6,449 nt of DNA from Verrucomicrobiota bacterium. Its GTDB lineage: Bacteria; Chlamydiota; Chlamydiia; Chlamydiales; Rhabdochlamydiaceae. Position numbers and translations under genes: made by a program. Where the stretch lies: NCBI GenBank assembly GCA_903970455.1, contig CAJCIW010000158.1, positions 1-6,449 on the forward strand, read 5' to 3'. The notes under the pieces were generated by a model. That model saw only the letters and a list, made by a program, of their open reading frames with translations, had not been told where the DNA came from and did not search any database. This document shows, one piece after another, positions 1-6,324 of this stretch. The first letter of the stretch is position 1; the number at the start of each line of letters is the position of its first letter.

Positions 1-21
1 ATCTTCAAAGAAGCGAAATAG
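1..21 (+). CDS. rpmG: Ribosomal protein L33, C-terminal end only (partial, 5' truncated by window)
   Basis: The first seven codons read I-F-K-E-A-K followed by TAG at 19-21. Many bacterial L33 proteins end in a (V/I)-(I/F/Y)-(Y/F/H)-K-E-(A/T)-K motif, and the chlamydial L33 proteins I remember end in HVIFKEAK. L33 is a small protein of the large ribosomal subunit. Only six residues are visible, so the call also rests on context: in Chlamydia rpmG lies directly upstream of the LolC/E-like permease and lolD, which is what follows here after an 18-bp gap. The alternative is a chance end of an unrelated gene. Reading the sequence upstream of this window would settle it. Confidence 0.65.
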   Translation: MFKEAK

Positions 22-39
22 GGCTGATTACGAGACTTC

Positions 40-2049
40 ATGTTTGAGCTCTCAGTTGCGTTAAAGTATCTGATTCCACGCAAAAAACAGCTTTCTGTTT
101 CTCTGATTGCTCTTCTATCTGTTCTCGTGATCTCGCTTGTCGTTTGGCTAGTGTTAGTTTTTCTCTCCGTGACGGAGGGGATCGAGCGAGGGTGGCTGCA
201 AAAATTGACCACCCTGAATGCTCCCCTCAGAATTACTCCGACCCAACATTATTTTTCCTCGTATTATTATCAGATCGACAGCGTAAGCGCCGACTCGGGT
301 TACGCCTATAAGAATATTGCTGAAAAGGCGCTCGCAGGCAAGACCGATCCCTACACTCCTTTAGAAGACGGGGAGCTGCCGCCCCGTTTTCCCAAGCCCG
401 ATCTTTCTAACCCTGTGAAAGGATTATTCGATGCGTTGTCGCAAATCAGGAAAGAGCGCACAGACCTCGTTTATCAGGATTTTGAACTTAGCGGCGCTTT
501 GATGCGCCTGCAGCTTTTGCGGCCCGGCAATGGGTTACCCGGGGAAGAGACGCAAGGCTATTTGACCCAGGCTTCTTACTTGGCCTCATTCCCCGATCGA
601 TGTCCGCGTCTGTCTTCGCTGCTCCTTCCCCCAACGGAAAAAGACCTCAATCACCTTCTTTTCCTCGCTTCTCATACGACTGATTGCTCCCGACAAGACA
701 CACACGCCCTTGCAGGCAGAGTTAGTGGGAAGACAAAGCAAAACCGGATTGTCGATCTGTTTAAAAGTGTGAAGATCAAACGGCTCAAGACAAAGAATTC
801 TTTTTGGCAGCTTCCTTCGGAATGGGTTCCCTCCGGCGAGGTCTTCGAAGGGATCGCTTATTCGAGAAATGGGAGCATCGCCCGGATCGAGTTGCCGATG
901 GAAAAGAGTAAGGCACTAACTTTTTCCGATCGTAGAATCAAAATTTGGAAAGAAAAGAGCGGTTTTATTTTGGAAGACAATCAAGGCTACCGGCAAAGCA
1001 TTTCAATCCATACGCCAATTTTAATCATCAGCCCCCTGTTTTTTGATGTTGAAAAAACTCATCTCTCCGAATCCCTCCGTTTTGATGTTCGAGCTTTGGT
1101 CCAGGGAATCTCGCTCAAAGGAAACGTCGGCATCGATGAGCTGGAAATTGCCCAAGCCGACCTCCCTTCCCATCAAAAACTCCCCTCGATCAATGAAGAA
1201 AAAGAGACCGAGGTCTTTCTAGCCAAAAGCTTTTTAGACAACGGCGTGATGATCGGAGACAGAGGGTATCTTTCCTATGCCAGCACGACATCCAGCGCTG
1301 TCCAGGAGCATCGTCTGCCGATCTTCGTCTCGGGGTTTTACGACCCGGGTATCCTTTCTGTCGGAAATAAGTGCATCCTCGTTCCCTCTTCTGTGACCCG
1401 CACCATCAATGGATCCAGCACCTCATTTAACCTAGATAAAACGCAGTCCAACGGCGTCTTGGTCTGGTTTGACGACCTCAAGCAAGCAGACGCGATCAAA
1501 CGAGAAGTAACGGCCCTTCTTAAAGAGGAAGGAATTGACAGCTATTGGAAAGTGACGACGTTCAGAGAATATGAGTTCGCTAAAGATTTACTCGAACAAT
1601 TCCAAAGCGACAAATCGCTTTTTGCCATTATCGGGATCATCATCCTCATCGTTGCATGCTGCAACATCATTTCTCTGCTCGTCCTCCTCGTCAATGATAA
1701 AAAGCGGGAGATCGGCATTCTGCAGGCCATGGGCGCGAGGCATTTGAGCATTGCCGCCATTTTCGGATCGTGCGGCATGGCCATGGGCGTTCTTGGTAGC
1801 ATTCTGGGGACAGCGGCAGCGCTTTTTACTCTGCATCATATCGACCAGGTCGTTCAGTTTCTCAGTTTTATTCAAGGCCACGATGCATTCAACTCGACGT
1901 TCTTCGGAAAATCTCTTCCCGGCACACTGAGCAGCAATGCCGTGACCTTTATTTTATTCACAACTCCGCTTCTTTCTCTTTTGGCCGGACTTATCCCTGC
2001 GATCAAAGCCTGCCGCCTTCGACCTTCTGCGATTTTGAGGTCGGAATGA
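40..2049 (+). CDS. LolC/LolE-like lipoprotein-releasing ABC transporter permease, enlarged (669 aa)
   Basis: Inner-membrane permease expected to pair with the LolD ATPase encoded next and release mature lipoproteins to the periplasmic carrier. Layout is that of the LolC/E-MacB-FtsX fold: a transmembrane helix near residues 18-43, a long periplasmic region about 48-520, then three helices near 528-552, 570-592 and 635-655. A coupling-helix motif EIGILQAMGAR (557-567) follows the second helix, and the family-typical end PAIKACRLRPSAILRSE closes the protein. E. coli LolC and LolE are about 400 residues, so the periplasmic part here is some 250 residues longer. It carries cysteines at 188, 216 and 445. 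Only one permease is present, suggesting a homodimer or a distant partner. The start at 40 has only a weak GAG (32-34) ribosome site but gives the right N-terminus. The substrate is inferred from the family; MacB-like export is the main alternative. Confidence 0.85.
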   Translation: MFELSVALKYLIPRKKQLSVSLIALLSVLVISLVVWLVLVFLSVTEGIERGWLQKLTTLNAPLRITPTQHYFSSYYYQIDSVSADSGYAYKNIAEKALAGKTDPYTPLEDGELPPRFPKPDLSNPVKGLFDALSQIRKERTDLVYQDFELSGALMRLQLLRPGNGLPGEETQGYLTQASYLASFPDRCPRLSSLLLPPTEKDLNHLLFLASHTTDCSRQDTHALAGRVSGKTKQNRIVDLFKSVKIKRLKTKNSFWQLPSEWVPSGEVFEGIAYSRNGSIARIELPMEKSKALTFSDRRIKIWKEKSGFILEDNQGYRQSISIHTPILIISPLFFDVEKTHLSESLRFDVRALVQGISLKGNVGIDELEIAQADLPSHQKLPSINEEKETEVFLAKSFLDNGVMIGDRGYLSYASTTSSAVQEHRLPIFVSGFYDPGILSVGNKCILVPSSVTRTINGSSTSFNLDKTQSNGVLVWFDDLKQADAIKREVTALLKEEGIDSYWKVTTFREYEFAKDLLEQFQSDKSLFAIIGIIILIVACCNIISLLVLLVNDKKREIGILQAMGARHLSIAAIFGSCGMAMGVLGSILGTAAALFTLHHIDQVVQFLSFIQGHDAFNSTFFGKSLPGTLSSNAVTFILFTTPLLSLLAGLIPAIKACRLRPSAILRSE

Positions 2050-2711
2050 TCCTTAAAGCAAAAGGCATCACCAAACGTTTTTATACACCCTCTACGATTG
2101 AAGTCCTCAAAGGGATCGATCTGGAGATCGATCGGGGCGAATCGGTAGCCATCACCGGAAAATCCGGGGAAGGGAAGAGCACCTTGCTGCATATTCTTGG
2201 CACGCTGGAAAAACCTTGCAGCGGCAGTCTCGAGATCTGCGGCAAAAATGTCTCCCACGTGCCGCTTTCCGATGTGCGCAATACCCATATCGGCTTTGTC
2301 TTTCAAAGCTATAATCTTCTCGAAGATTATACCGTGCTGGAGAATGTGCTGCTTCCCGCCAGGATAGCGCGGAGGCCGACCGGTAAGAACTCAGCAGCCT
2401 ATTTAAGAGCTTTGGAATTGCTGGAAATTGTCGGACTCAAAGGCCGCGCCAGCTTCCACGCCAAGCTCCTTTCCGGAGGGGAAAAACAGCGCGCTGCTCT
2501 TGCTCGTGCCCTTTGCAACGATCCCGATCTCATTCTGGCCGACGAACCCACCGGCAATCTCGATCATGCGCATTCCCTCGATATTCACTCTCTTCTGATT
2601 AGCCTTTCTCGAGATTTTAATAAGAGTTTAATTGTCGTCACGCACGATAAAGAGCTTTCCTCCCTTTGCAGCCGAACGCTGCTGTTAAAAGATGGCAATT
2701 TATCCGGTTAA
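2046..2711 (+). CDS. lolD: LolD-like ABC transporter ATP-binding protein
   Basis: Cytoplasmic ATPase that powers the preceding permease. All nucleotide-binding motifs are present: Walker A GKSGEGKS (38-45), Q-loop Q87, signature LSGGE (142-146) followed by KQR, Walker B LILADE (162-167) with catalytic E167, D-loop GNLD (170-173) and switch H200. The 221-residue length and the sequence FQSYNLLEDYTVLENVLLPA after the Q-loop fit the LolD/MacB/FtsE branch that drives permeases of this fold. The start codon overlaps the permease stop (ATGA, 2046-2049) with a good GAGG ribosome site at 2037-2040, so translation is probably coupled and the two proteins made in fixed ratio. The ATPase family is certain; assignment to Lol rather than MacB-like transport rests on the partner and chlamydial gene order. 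Confidence 0.9.
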   Translation: MILKAKGITKRFYTPSTIEVLKGIDLEIDRGESVAITGKSGEGKSTLLHILGTLEKPCSGSLEICGKNVSHVPLSDVRNTHIGFVFQSYNLLEDYTVLENVLLPARIARRPTGKNSAAYLRALELLEIVGLKGRASFHAKLLSGGEKQRAALARALCNDPDLILADEPTGNLDHAHSLDIHSLLISLSRDFNKSLIVVTHDKELSSLCSRTLLLKDGNLSG

Positions 2712-2749
2712 GCGGATATGATAATTGGGAACAAGAGCAAGGTTTTTTC

Positions 2750-4141
2750 ATGAAAATCCTCATGGTCGGAACGGGCTATGTCGGCCTGGTCAGCGCCGCC
2801 TGTTTTTCTGAGATGGGGCATCATGTGATTTGCCTGGATATCGACGAACAAAAAATCAGCAATCTGAAAGAAGGGATCGTCCCTTTTTTCGAACCGGGGC
2901 TCAAAGAGCTGGTCGAGCGCAACACGCGAGCAGAAAGGCTCATCTTCACGACCGATTACCGCTTTGGCGTCGAACAGTCCGACGTCTGTTTCCTCGCCTT
3001 GCCCACCCCATCTTACGAAGACGGCTCTTGCAACCTCTCCTACATCTATTCCGCCGCTTCAGAAATCGGAAGACAGATGAATGACTACAAGATCATCGTG
3101 AACAAATCGACGGTGCCAATCGGCACATGCCAGCAAATCAAACACCACATTTCCAATATTTTGAAAGAACGGAATCTGGAAATTCCTTTTGATATCGTGT
3201 CCAATCCCGAATTTCTCAAAGAAGGATGCGCCATCAGCGATTTCATGAAACCGGACCGGATCATTTTAGGCGTTGAGAACGCGCACACCGCCAAAGCCAT
3301 GCGCGAGATGTATTCTGCCTTTACGATCAATCACGATCGCATTTTTCTGATGGACCTCGTTTCCGCCGAAATGACAAAGTACGCAGCCAACGCGATGCTT
3401 GCCTTGCGTATTTCTTTTATGAACGAGCTGGCCCGACTTTGCGAAATCACGGGCGCAGACATCAAACAAGTGCGTATCGGCATCGGTTCCGACCAGCGCA
3501 TTGGCTATCACTTTCTTTACGCAGGGGCAGGCTACGGCGGATCGTGCTTTCCCAAAGACATCCGGGCCTTGTGCGCCATTGCCAAACAAAACGGTGTTTC
3601 CCTCTCTATCCTGGAAGCTGTCGATCACGTCAACGAGCAGCAAAAGAAAACCCTGGCAAAAAAAATACATACCCATTTTGCCAATCAAGACGGCATTGCG
3701 GACATGACCATCGCTGTTTGGGGCCTTGCCTTTAAGCCCGACACGGACGATATCCGGGATGCGCCTTCGCTCACTCTCATTCAAGAACTCCTCGAGTGCG
3801 GCTGCTTTGTCCGCGCATACGACCCTGTTGCGATGCCCAATGTAAGCAAATTTCTCGGCCATCATCCCCGCTTGCAATTTTGCAAAGATGAGTACGAGGC
3901 AGCTTATCAAGCCGACGCAATCGTTCTCATCACCGAATGGAAACAATTCCGCTTCGTCGAATTCTCGAAAATTCTCTCCCATCTCAAGCAAAAAATTTTC
4001 TTCGATGGCAGAAATCAATACCCCATTTCTGAAATGAGTGAACTCGGCTTTGAATATTTCGGCGTCGGCATTCCTTCCCCCAAGCCTCTTCTCTCTACTG
4101 TAAAAGAAAAAACACATGATCAATCATCCATTCCTGTCTAA
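2750..4141 (+). CDS. ugd: UDP-glucose 6-dehydrogenase
   Basis: Cytosolic enzyme oxidising UDP-glucose to UDP-glucuronate with two NAD+, supplying acidic sugar for surface polysaccharides. The 463-residue protein opens with the NAD-binding motif GTGYVG (7-12) and acidic D30. It then shows EFLKEG (154-159), the conserved K210 and N214 in EMTKYAANA, and the catalytic cysteine C266 in GGSCFPKD. The C-terminal UDP-binding domain has WGLAFKPDTDDIRDAP (324-339). The frame stays open upstream to 2666, but ATG 2750 is chosen because the Rossmann strand starts at once (MKILMVG) and AAGG at 2739-2742 sits 7 bases before it; the longer version would run into lolD. A TATGATAAT stretch at 2717-2725 resembles a -10 box without a clear -35. 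About 25 residues trail the domain and overlap ispA. A UDP-N-acetyl-mannosamine or -galactosamine dehydrogenase is a less likely alternative. Confidence 0.93.
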   Translation: MKILMVGTGYVGLVSAACFSEMGHHVICLDIDEQKISNLKEGIVPFFEPGLKELVERNTRAERLIFTTDYRFGVEQSDVCFLALPTPSYEDGSCNLSYIYSAASEIGRQMNDYKIIVNKSTVPIGTCQQIKHHISNILKERNLEIPFDIVSNPEFLKEGCAISDFMKPDRIILGVENAHTAKAMREMYSAFTINHDRIFLMDLVSAEMTKYAANAMLALRISFMNELARLCEITGADIKQVRIGIGSDQRIGYHFLYAGAGYGGSCFPKDIRALCAIAKQNGVSLSILEAVDHVNEQQKKTLAKKIHTHFANQDGIADMTIAVWGLAFKPDTDDIRDAPSLTLIQELLECGCFVRAYDPVAMPNVSKFLGHHPRLQFCKDEYEAAYQADAIVLITEWKQFRFVEFSKILSHLKQKIFFDGRNQYPISEMSELGFEYFGVGIPSPKPLLSTVKEKTHDQSSIPV

Positions 4142-4964
4142 TGCCCGCACGCTGATCGACCATCAGCTCCAGGAACTTCTCGCCCAGGGCGATGATCTTT
4201 CCTATTCCTCCCTTTTTCTTTCCGCTCGCTACTCTCTGTTATCTGCCGGGAAGCGTCTGCGCCCGATCCTTGTCCTTGCCGTCTGTGAAAGCTACGGGGT
4301 GGATATGGGCCGCGCTCTGGTCCCCGCTTGCGCTTTGGAGATGGTCCATGCGTATTCTTTGATCCACGACGATCTCCCCTGCATGGACAACGACGATCTG
4401 CGGCGAGGGAAACCCACCCTTCATAAAGTTTATCCCGAATGGCAGGCCCTCCTCACGGGTGATTTCCTTCTGACGTATGCCTTCGAAGTCTTAAGCTCTG
4501 CTCCCCACCTGGATGCCGAAGAGAAATTAGCTCTCGTCAATACCCTTGCAAAACGCGCCGGCGCGCACGGCATGATTGGGGGACAGATGATCGATCTTCT
4601 CTCCGAGGGAAAACAAATGGATTGGGAGCTTTTAGAGCACATGCATAAGGGCAAAACCGCTGGACTTTTCATAGCAGCCCTCGAATTCGGCGGGATCCTC
4701 TCCCGCGCTCCCTCAAACGACTTGGAAACCCTTCGTCAAGCGGCCTCTGCGATCGGCGTTGCCTTCCAGATCATCGATGATCTCCTCGACGACACCCACG
4801 GCAAGAGCGGCAAACCGACAGCTGTTTCCCTCCTTGGATCCGAAAAGGCCCAAGCCAAGGCAGCACTTCTCCTACAAACCGGAAACGAACACCTCCTCTC
4901 CTTATCGTGCCCCGCCCCCCTACTAAGCGCCCTCTTCGATCAAATGGTCAATCGCAAAAAATAA
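4116..4964 (+). CDS. ispA: Farnesyl diphosphate synthase type polyprenyl synthase
   Basis: Soluble trans-isoprenyl diphosphate synthase condensing isopentenyl diphosphate with allylic diphosphates. Its product feeds undecaprenyl phosphate, quinones and other lipids. The 282-residue protein has GKRLRP near residue 46, the first aspartate-rich motif DDLPCMD (85-91) followed by NDDLRRGKPT, GGQMIDL in mid-protein, KT at 180-181, FQ at 217-218 and the second aspartate-rich motif DDLLD (221-225). The two-residue insertion in the first motif and tyrosine five residues before it (Y80 in HAYSLIHDD) match E. coli IspA and suggest a C15 product. Chlamydial relatives are often labelled geranylgeranyl diphosphate synthase, so chain length is not certain. 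The start lies 26 bp inside ugd with only a weak A-rich site upstream, so translation probably depends on ribosomes finishing ugd. The end is close to the second motif and slightly short compared with E. coli (299 residues). Confidence 0.92.
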   Translation: MINHPFLSNARTLIDHQLQELLAQGDDLSYSSLFLSARYSLLSAGKRLRPILVLAVCESYGVDMGRALVPACALEMVHAYSLIHDDLPCMDNDDLRRGKPTLHKVYPEWQALLTGDFLLTYAFEVLSSAPHLDAEEKLALVNTLAKRAGAHGMIGGQMIDLLSEGKQMDWELLEHMHKGKTAGLFIAALEFGGILSRAPSNDLETLRQAASAIGVAFQIIDDLLDDTHGKSGKPTAVSLLGSEKAQAKAALLLQTGNEHLLSLSCPAPLLSALFDQMVNRKK

Positions 4965-5046
4965 TTTTTTTGACAAAAAAACAAATCTGTTTAAAAATTT
5001 TAAAAATAACAACCATGATGTTATCTAGAAAAAAGAAGTTGGAAAC
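4965..5046. other. AT-rich 82-bp intergenic gap between ispA and the glycosyl transferase
   Basis: This is the longest internal gap in the window and is far richer in A and T than the flanking genes. It begins with seven T directly after the ispA stop, continues through a candidate -35 hexamer, and contains a short inverted repeat ATAAC (5006-5010) / GTTAT (5020-5024) before the next start. An AAGAAG stretch at 5033-5038 is the likely ribosome site for the downstream gene. The gap therefore probably separates two transcription units, or supplies a second promoter inside one. Confidence 0.55.
4970..4998 (+). promoter_or_regulatory. Candidate housekeeping-sigma promoter for the glycosyl transferase
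   Basis: A perfect TTGACA sits at 4970-4975, and AAAAAT at 4993-4998 (17-bp spacer) or TAAAAA at 4992-4997 (16-bp spacer) could be the -10 box, each matching four of six TATAAT positions. The site lies in the only AT-rich gap and 50-75 bases before the next start codon. Any TTGACA-like word is easier to find in AT-rich DNA, and the -10 is mediocre, so this is a moderate prediction without transcription data. Confidence 0.4.
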
Positions 5047-5745
5047 ATGACGATAAATAAATACCCCTCAGAATCTTCGCTTTCACCGGTTTGGCAGCTC
5101 GAAATTGACGAGAAGCTGATTGTCCATAATTGGATGAAACGGAGTTTTGACATCCTGTTCAGCTTATGCGCGCTGATTGTCGGGCTTCCTTTTTTTATCA
5201 TCATCGCCCTGCTCGTCAAATTAAGCTCCCCCGGGCCGATTTTTTATTGCAGTTTGAGAATCGGAAGAAAAGGGCGTCTCTTCAAATTCTGGAAATTTCG
5301 TTCGATGCACCGTGATGCCGACCAAAGGTTAGAGGTCATGCTGAGTAGCGATCACAAGCTGCGTCGCGAATGGCAAAGGTATTTCAAATTGAAAAATGAC
5401 CCGCGGCTAACGCGCATCGGCGCTTTTTTGCGCAAAACTTCTTTAGATGAATTCCCCCAATTCTGGAACGTCATCATCGGAGATTTGAGCATCGTAGGAC
5501 CGCGCCCGTATCTGCCGCGCGAGGCCAATGAAATTCGCAAAATTTTGGGAAGCGAGATGGACAAGATCTTTTCCGTTCGGCCAGGGCTGACCGGCATCTG
5601 GCAAACAGCAGGACGCAGCCATCTCACCTTTGAGGAAAGAGTCAAGCTTGAGGTCACCTATGTGCACCTCCGCTCATTTCTCTTCGATTTGCATTTAATC
5701 CTCAAAACGATCCCCATTCTCTTCTTCCCCAAAGGAGCTTTTTAA
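5047..5745 (+). CDS. Monotopic phosphoglycosyl transferase (WbaP/PglC-type initiating sugar transferase)
   Basis: Membrane enzyme that transfers a sugar-1-phosphate from a UDP-sugar to undecaprenyl phosphate, the first step of a lipid-linked glycan such as O-antigen, capsule or exopolysaccharide. The 232 residues form the bacterial sugar transferase domain: KRSFDI (31-36), a re-entrant membrane helix about 37-58 with kink proline P48, SSPGPIFY (60-67), KFRSM (83-87), the catalytic Asp-Glu pair D134-E135 in [13 protein letters not shown] (152-154), RPGLTG (178-183) and WQTAGR (185-190). The four N-terminal helices of full-length WbaP/WcaJ enzymes are absent; instead there is a hydrophilic leader of about 30 residues. 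A start at M30 (5134) would give the minimal PglC-like form but has no clear ribosome site. The WQ-x-x-GR-x-x-x-x-FEERV pattern is closer to the WbaP/WcaJ hexose-1-phosphate group. Sugar specificity cannot be read from sequence. Confidence 0.9.
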   Translation: MTINKYPSESSLSPVWQLEIDEKLIVHNWMKRSFDILFSLCALIVGLPFFIIIALLVKLSSPGPIFYCSLRIGRKGRLFKFWKFRSMHRDADQRLEVMLSSDHKLRREWQRYFKLKNDPRLTRIGAFLRKTSLDEFPQFWNVIIGDLSIVGPRPYLPREANEIRKILGSEMDKIFSVRPGLTGIWQTAGRSHLTFEERVKLEVTYVHLRSFLFDLHLILKTIPILFFPKGAF

Positions 5746-5750
5746 CCTTG
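5733..5750 (+). promoter_or_regulatory. Ribosome binding site deciding a TTG start
   Basis: AGGAG at 5733-5737, inside the last codons of the glycosyl transferase, stands 10 bases before TTG 5748-5750. The only nearby alternative, ATG 5787, falls within the first hydrophobic segment and has no purine-rich site upstream. TTG is therefore the better start. A rare initiation codon two bases after the previous stop suggests low-level, coupled translation. Confidence 0.6.
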
Positions 5751-6296
5751 CGCCAAGTCCCCTTGCTGTTTTCCTTTTCACTAGCCATGGTTTTTACCCT
5801 CTCCGGCACCGCGCTCCTTCCCCATCTCCGCCTTCTCGCCTTCTCTCCTTTTCTCGCTTTGCTCTACAACAAGACAAGTTTCGTCAAAGCGCTTTGGCTT
5901 GCCTCGCTCTGCGGACTCATCGTGGACCTACTGTGCTCGGAAATGCGCCTCGGCGTCTACGCCCTCAATTACTGTGGGACAACACTCCTACTGTACAAAC
6001 AAAAGCGCCACTTCTACGAAGACAAACCCGTCGCCCTTTCCCTCTTCACAGCTCTCATCAGCATACTCTCCACCCTTCTGCAATTTTTTCTCACTTCCAT
6101 CTTCGGCCAAGGCCTGACTCTTTCTGCAAAACTCCTGCTCACCGACCTGGCGATCATGCCTCTCGCCGATGCAGCTTACGCCTATCTTTGGTTCACCTGC
6201 CCCATGTTCCTTTATGCCTACATCAAAAAAGTCGGCTGGAGGAACACCTGCTCCAAAATCCTTTTTCTCTTTTCGAAAAAAGAAAAAGAGGAATAG
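5748..6296 (+). CDS. Small multi-spanning membrane protein, MreD-like
   Basis: A 182-residue, strongly hydrophobic protein with five to six predicted membrane helices, near residues 4-24, 27-41, 46-62, 69-86, 97-122 and 128-160, and a short charged tail ending KKEKEE. The pattern GLIVDLL (56-62), then LGVYALNY (68-75) and a basic stretch KQKRHF, resembles the MreD family, whose members are about 160-180 residues and work with MreC, RodA and PBP2 in the elongation machinery at the inner membrane. MreD normally follows mreB-mreC, which are not seen here, so this copy would be displaced. MreD is poorly conserved in sequence and the call rests on topology plus this motif. An unrelated polytopic membrane protein of the glycan pathway is the main alternative. 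The gene starts two bases after the transferase stop and is surely co-transcribed. Confidence 0.55.
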   Translation: MRQVPLLFSFSLAMVFTLSGTALLPHLRLLAFSPFLALLYNKTSFVKALWLASLCGLIVDLLCSEMRLGVYALNYCGTTLLLYKQKRHFYEDKPVALSLFTALISILSTLLQFFLTSIFGQGLTLSAKLLLTDLAIMPLADAAYAYLWFTCPMFLYAYIKKVGWRNTCSKILFLFSKKEKEE

Positions 6297-6303
6297 TTTT
6301 TTT
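6261..6303 (+). terminator. Possible terminator: near-perfect inverted repeat plus T run at the end of the MreD-like gene
   Basis: Bases 6261-6274 pair with 6275-6288 in 13 of 14 positions (one C-A mismatch), so the last codons of the gene form an almost perfect palindrome centred on the CG at 6274/6275. Seven T follow at 6297-6303, after an 8-base gap that contains the end of the gene and its stop. The stem is mostly A-T pairs and the gap before the T run is longer than in classic terminators, so it would be weak. The pattern may also simply reflect a lysine/glutamate-rich tail after phenylalanine/leucine codons. Confidence 0.3.
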
Positions 6304-6324
6304 CTTCAAAGAAATAGTCTGCGT

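Noticed and set aside
2..12. The 11-mer TCTTCAAAGAA occurs near both window ends (2-12 and 6303-6313), suggesting a flanking direct repeat
   Set aside because: A few 11-base matches are expected by chance in 6.4 kb, the first copy is coding sequence of the L33 tail, and the flanks do not continue to match.
1872..2306. 144-codon minus frame across the permease-lolD junction
   Set aside because: It is antisense to two confident genes, with no family match that I recognise.
2717..2725. TATGATAAT as a promoter for ugd
   Set aside because: The -10-like word is good, but no acceptable -35 lies at 16-18 bases, and the 38-bp gap fits co-transcription with lolD; mentioned only in the ugd entry.
2666..2749. 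28-residue N-terminal extension of ugd
   Set aside because: It overlaps the lolD end in another frame, has no ribosome site, and the NAD-binding strand begins directly at the ATG at 2750.
3266..4123. 285-codon open frame on the minus strand
   Set aside because: It lies entirely antisense to ugd, whose motifs are unmistakable, and its translation has no recognisable domain; it is a shadow frame caused by codon bias.
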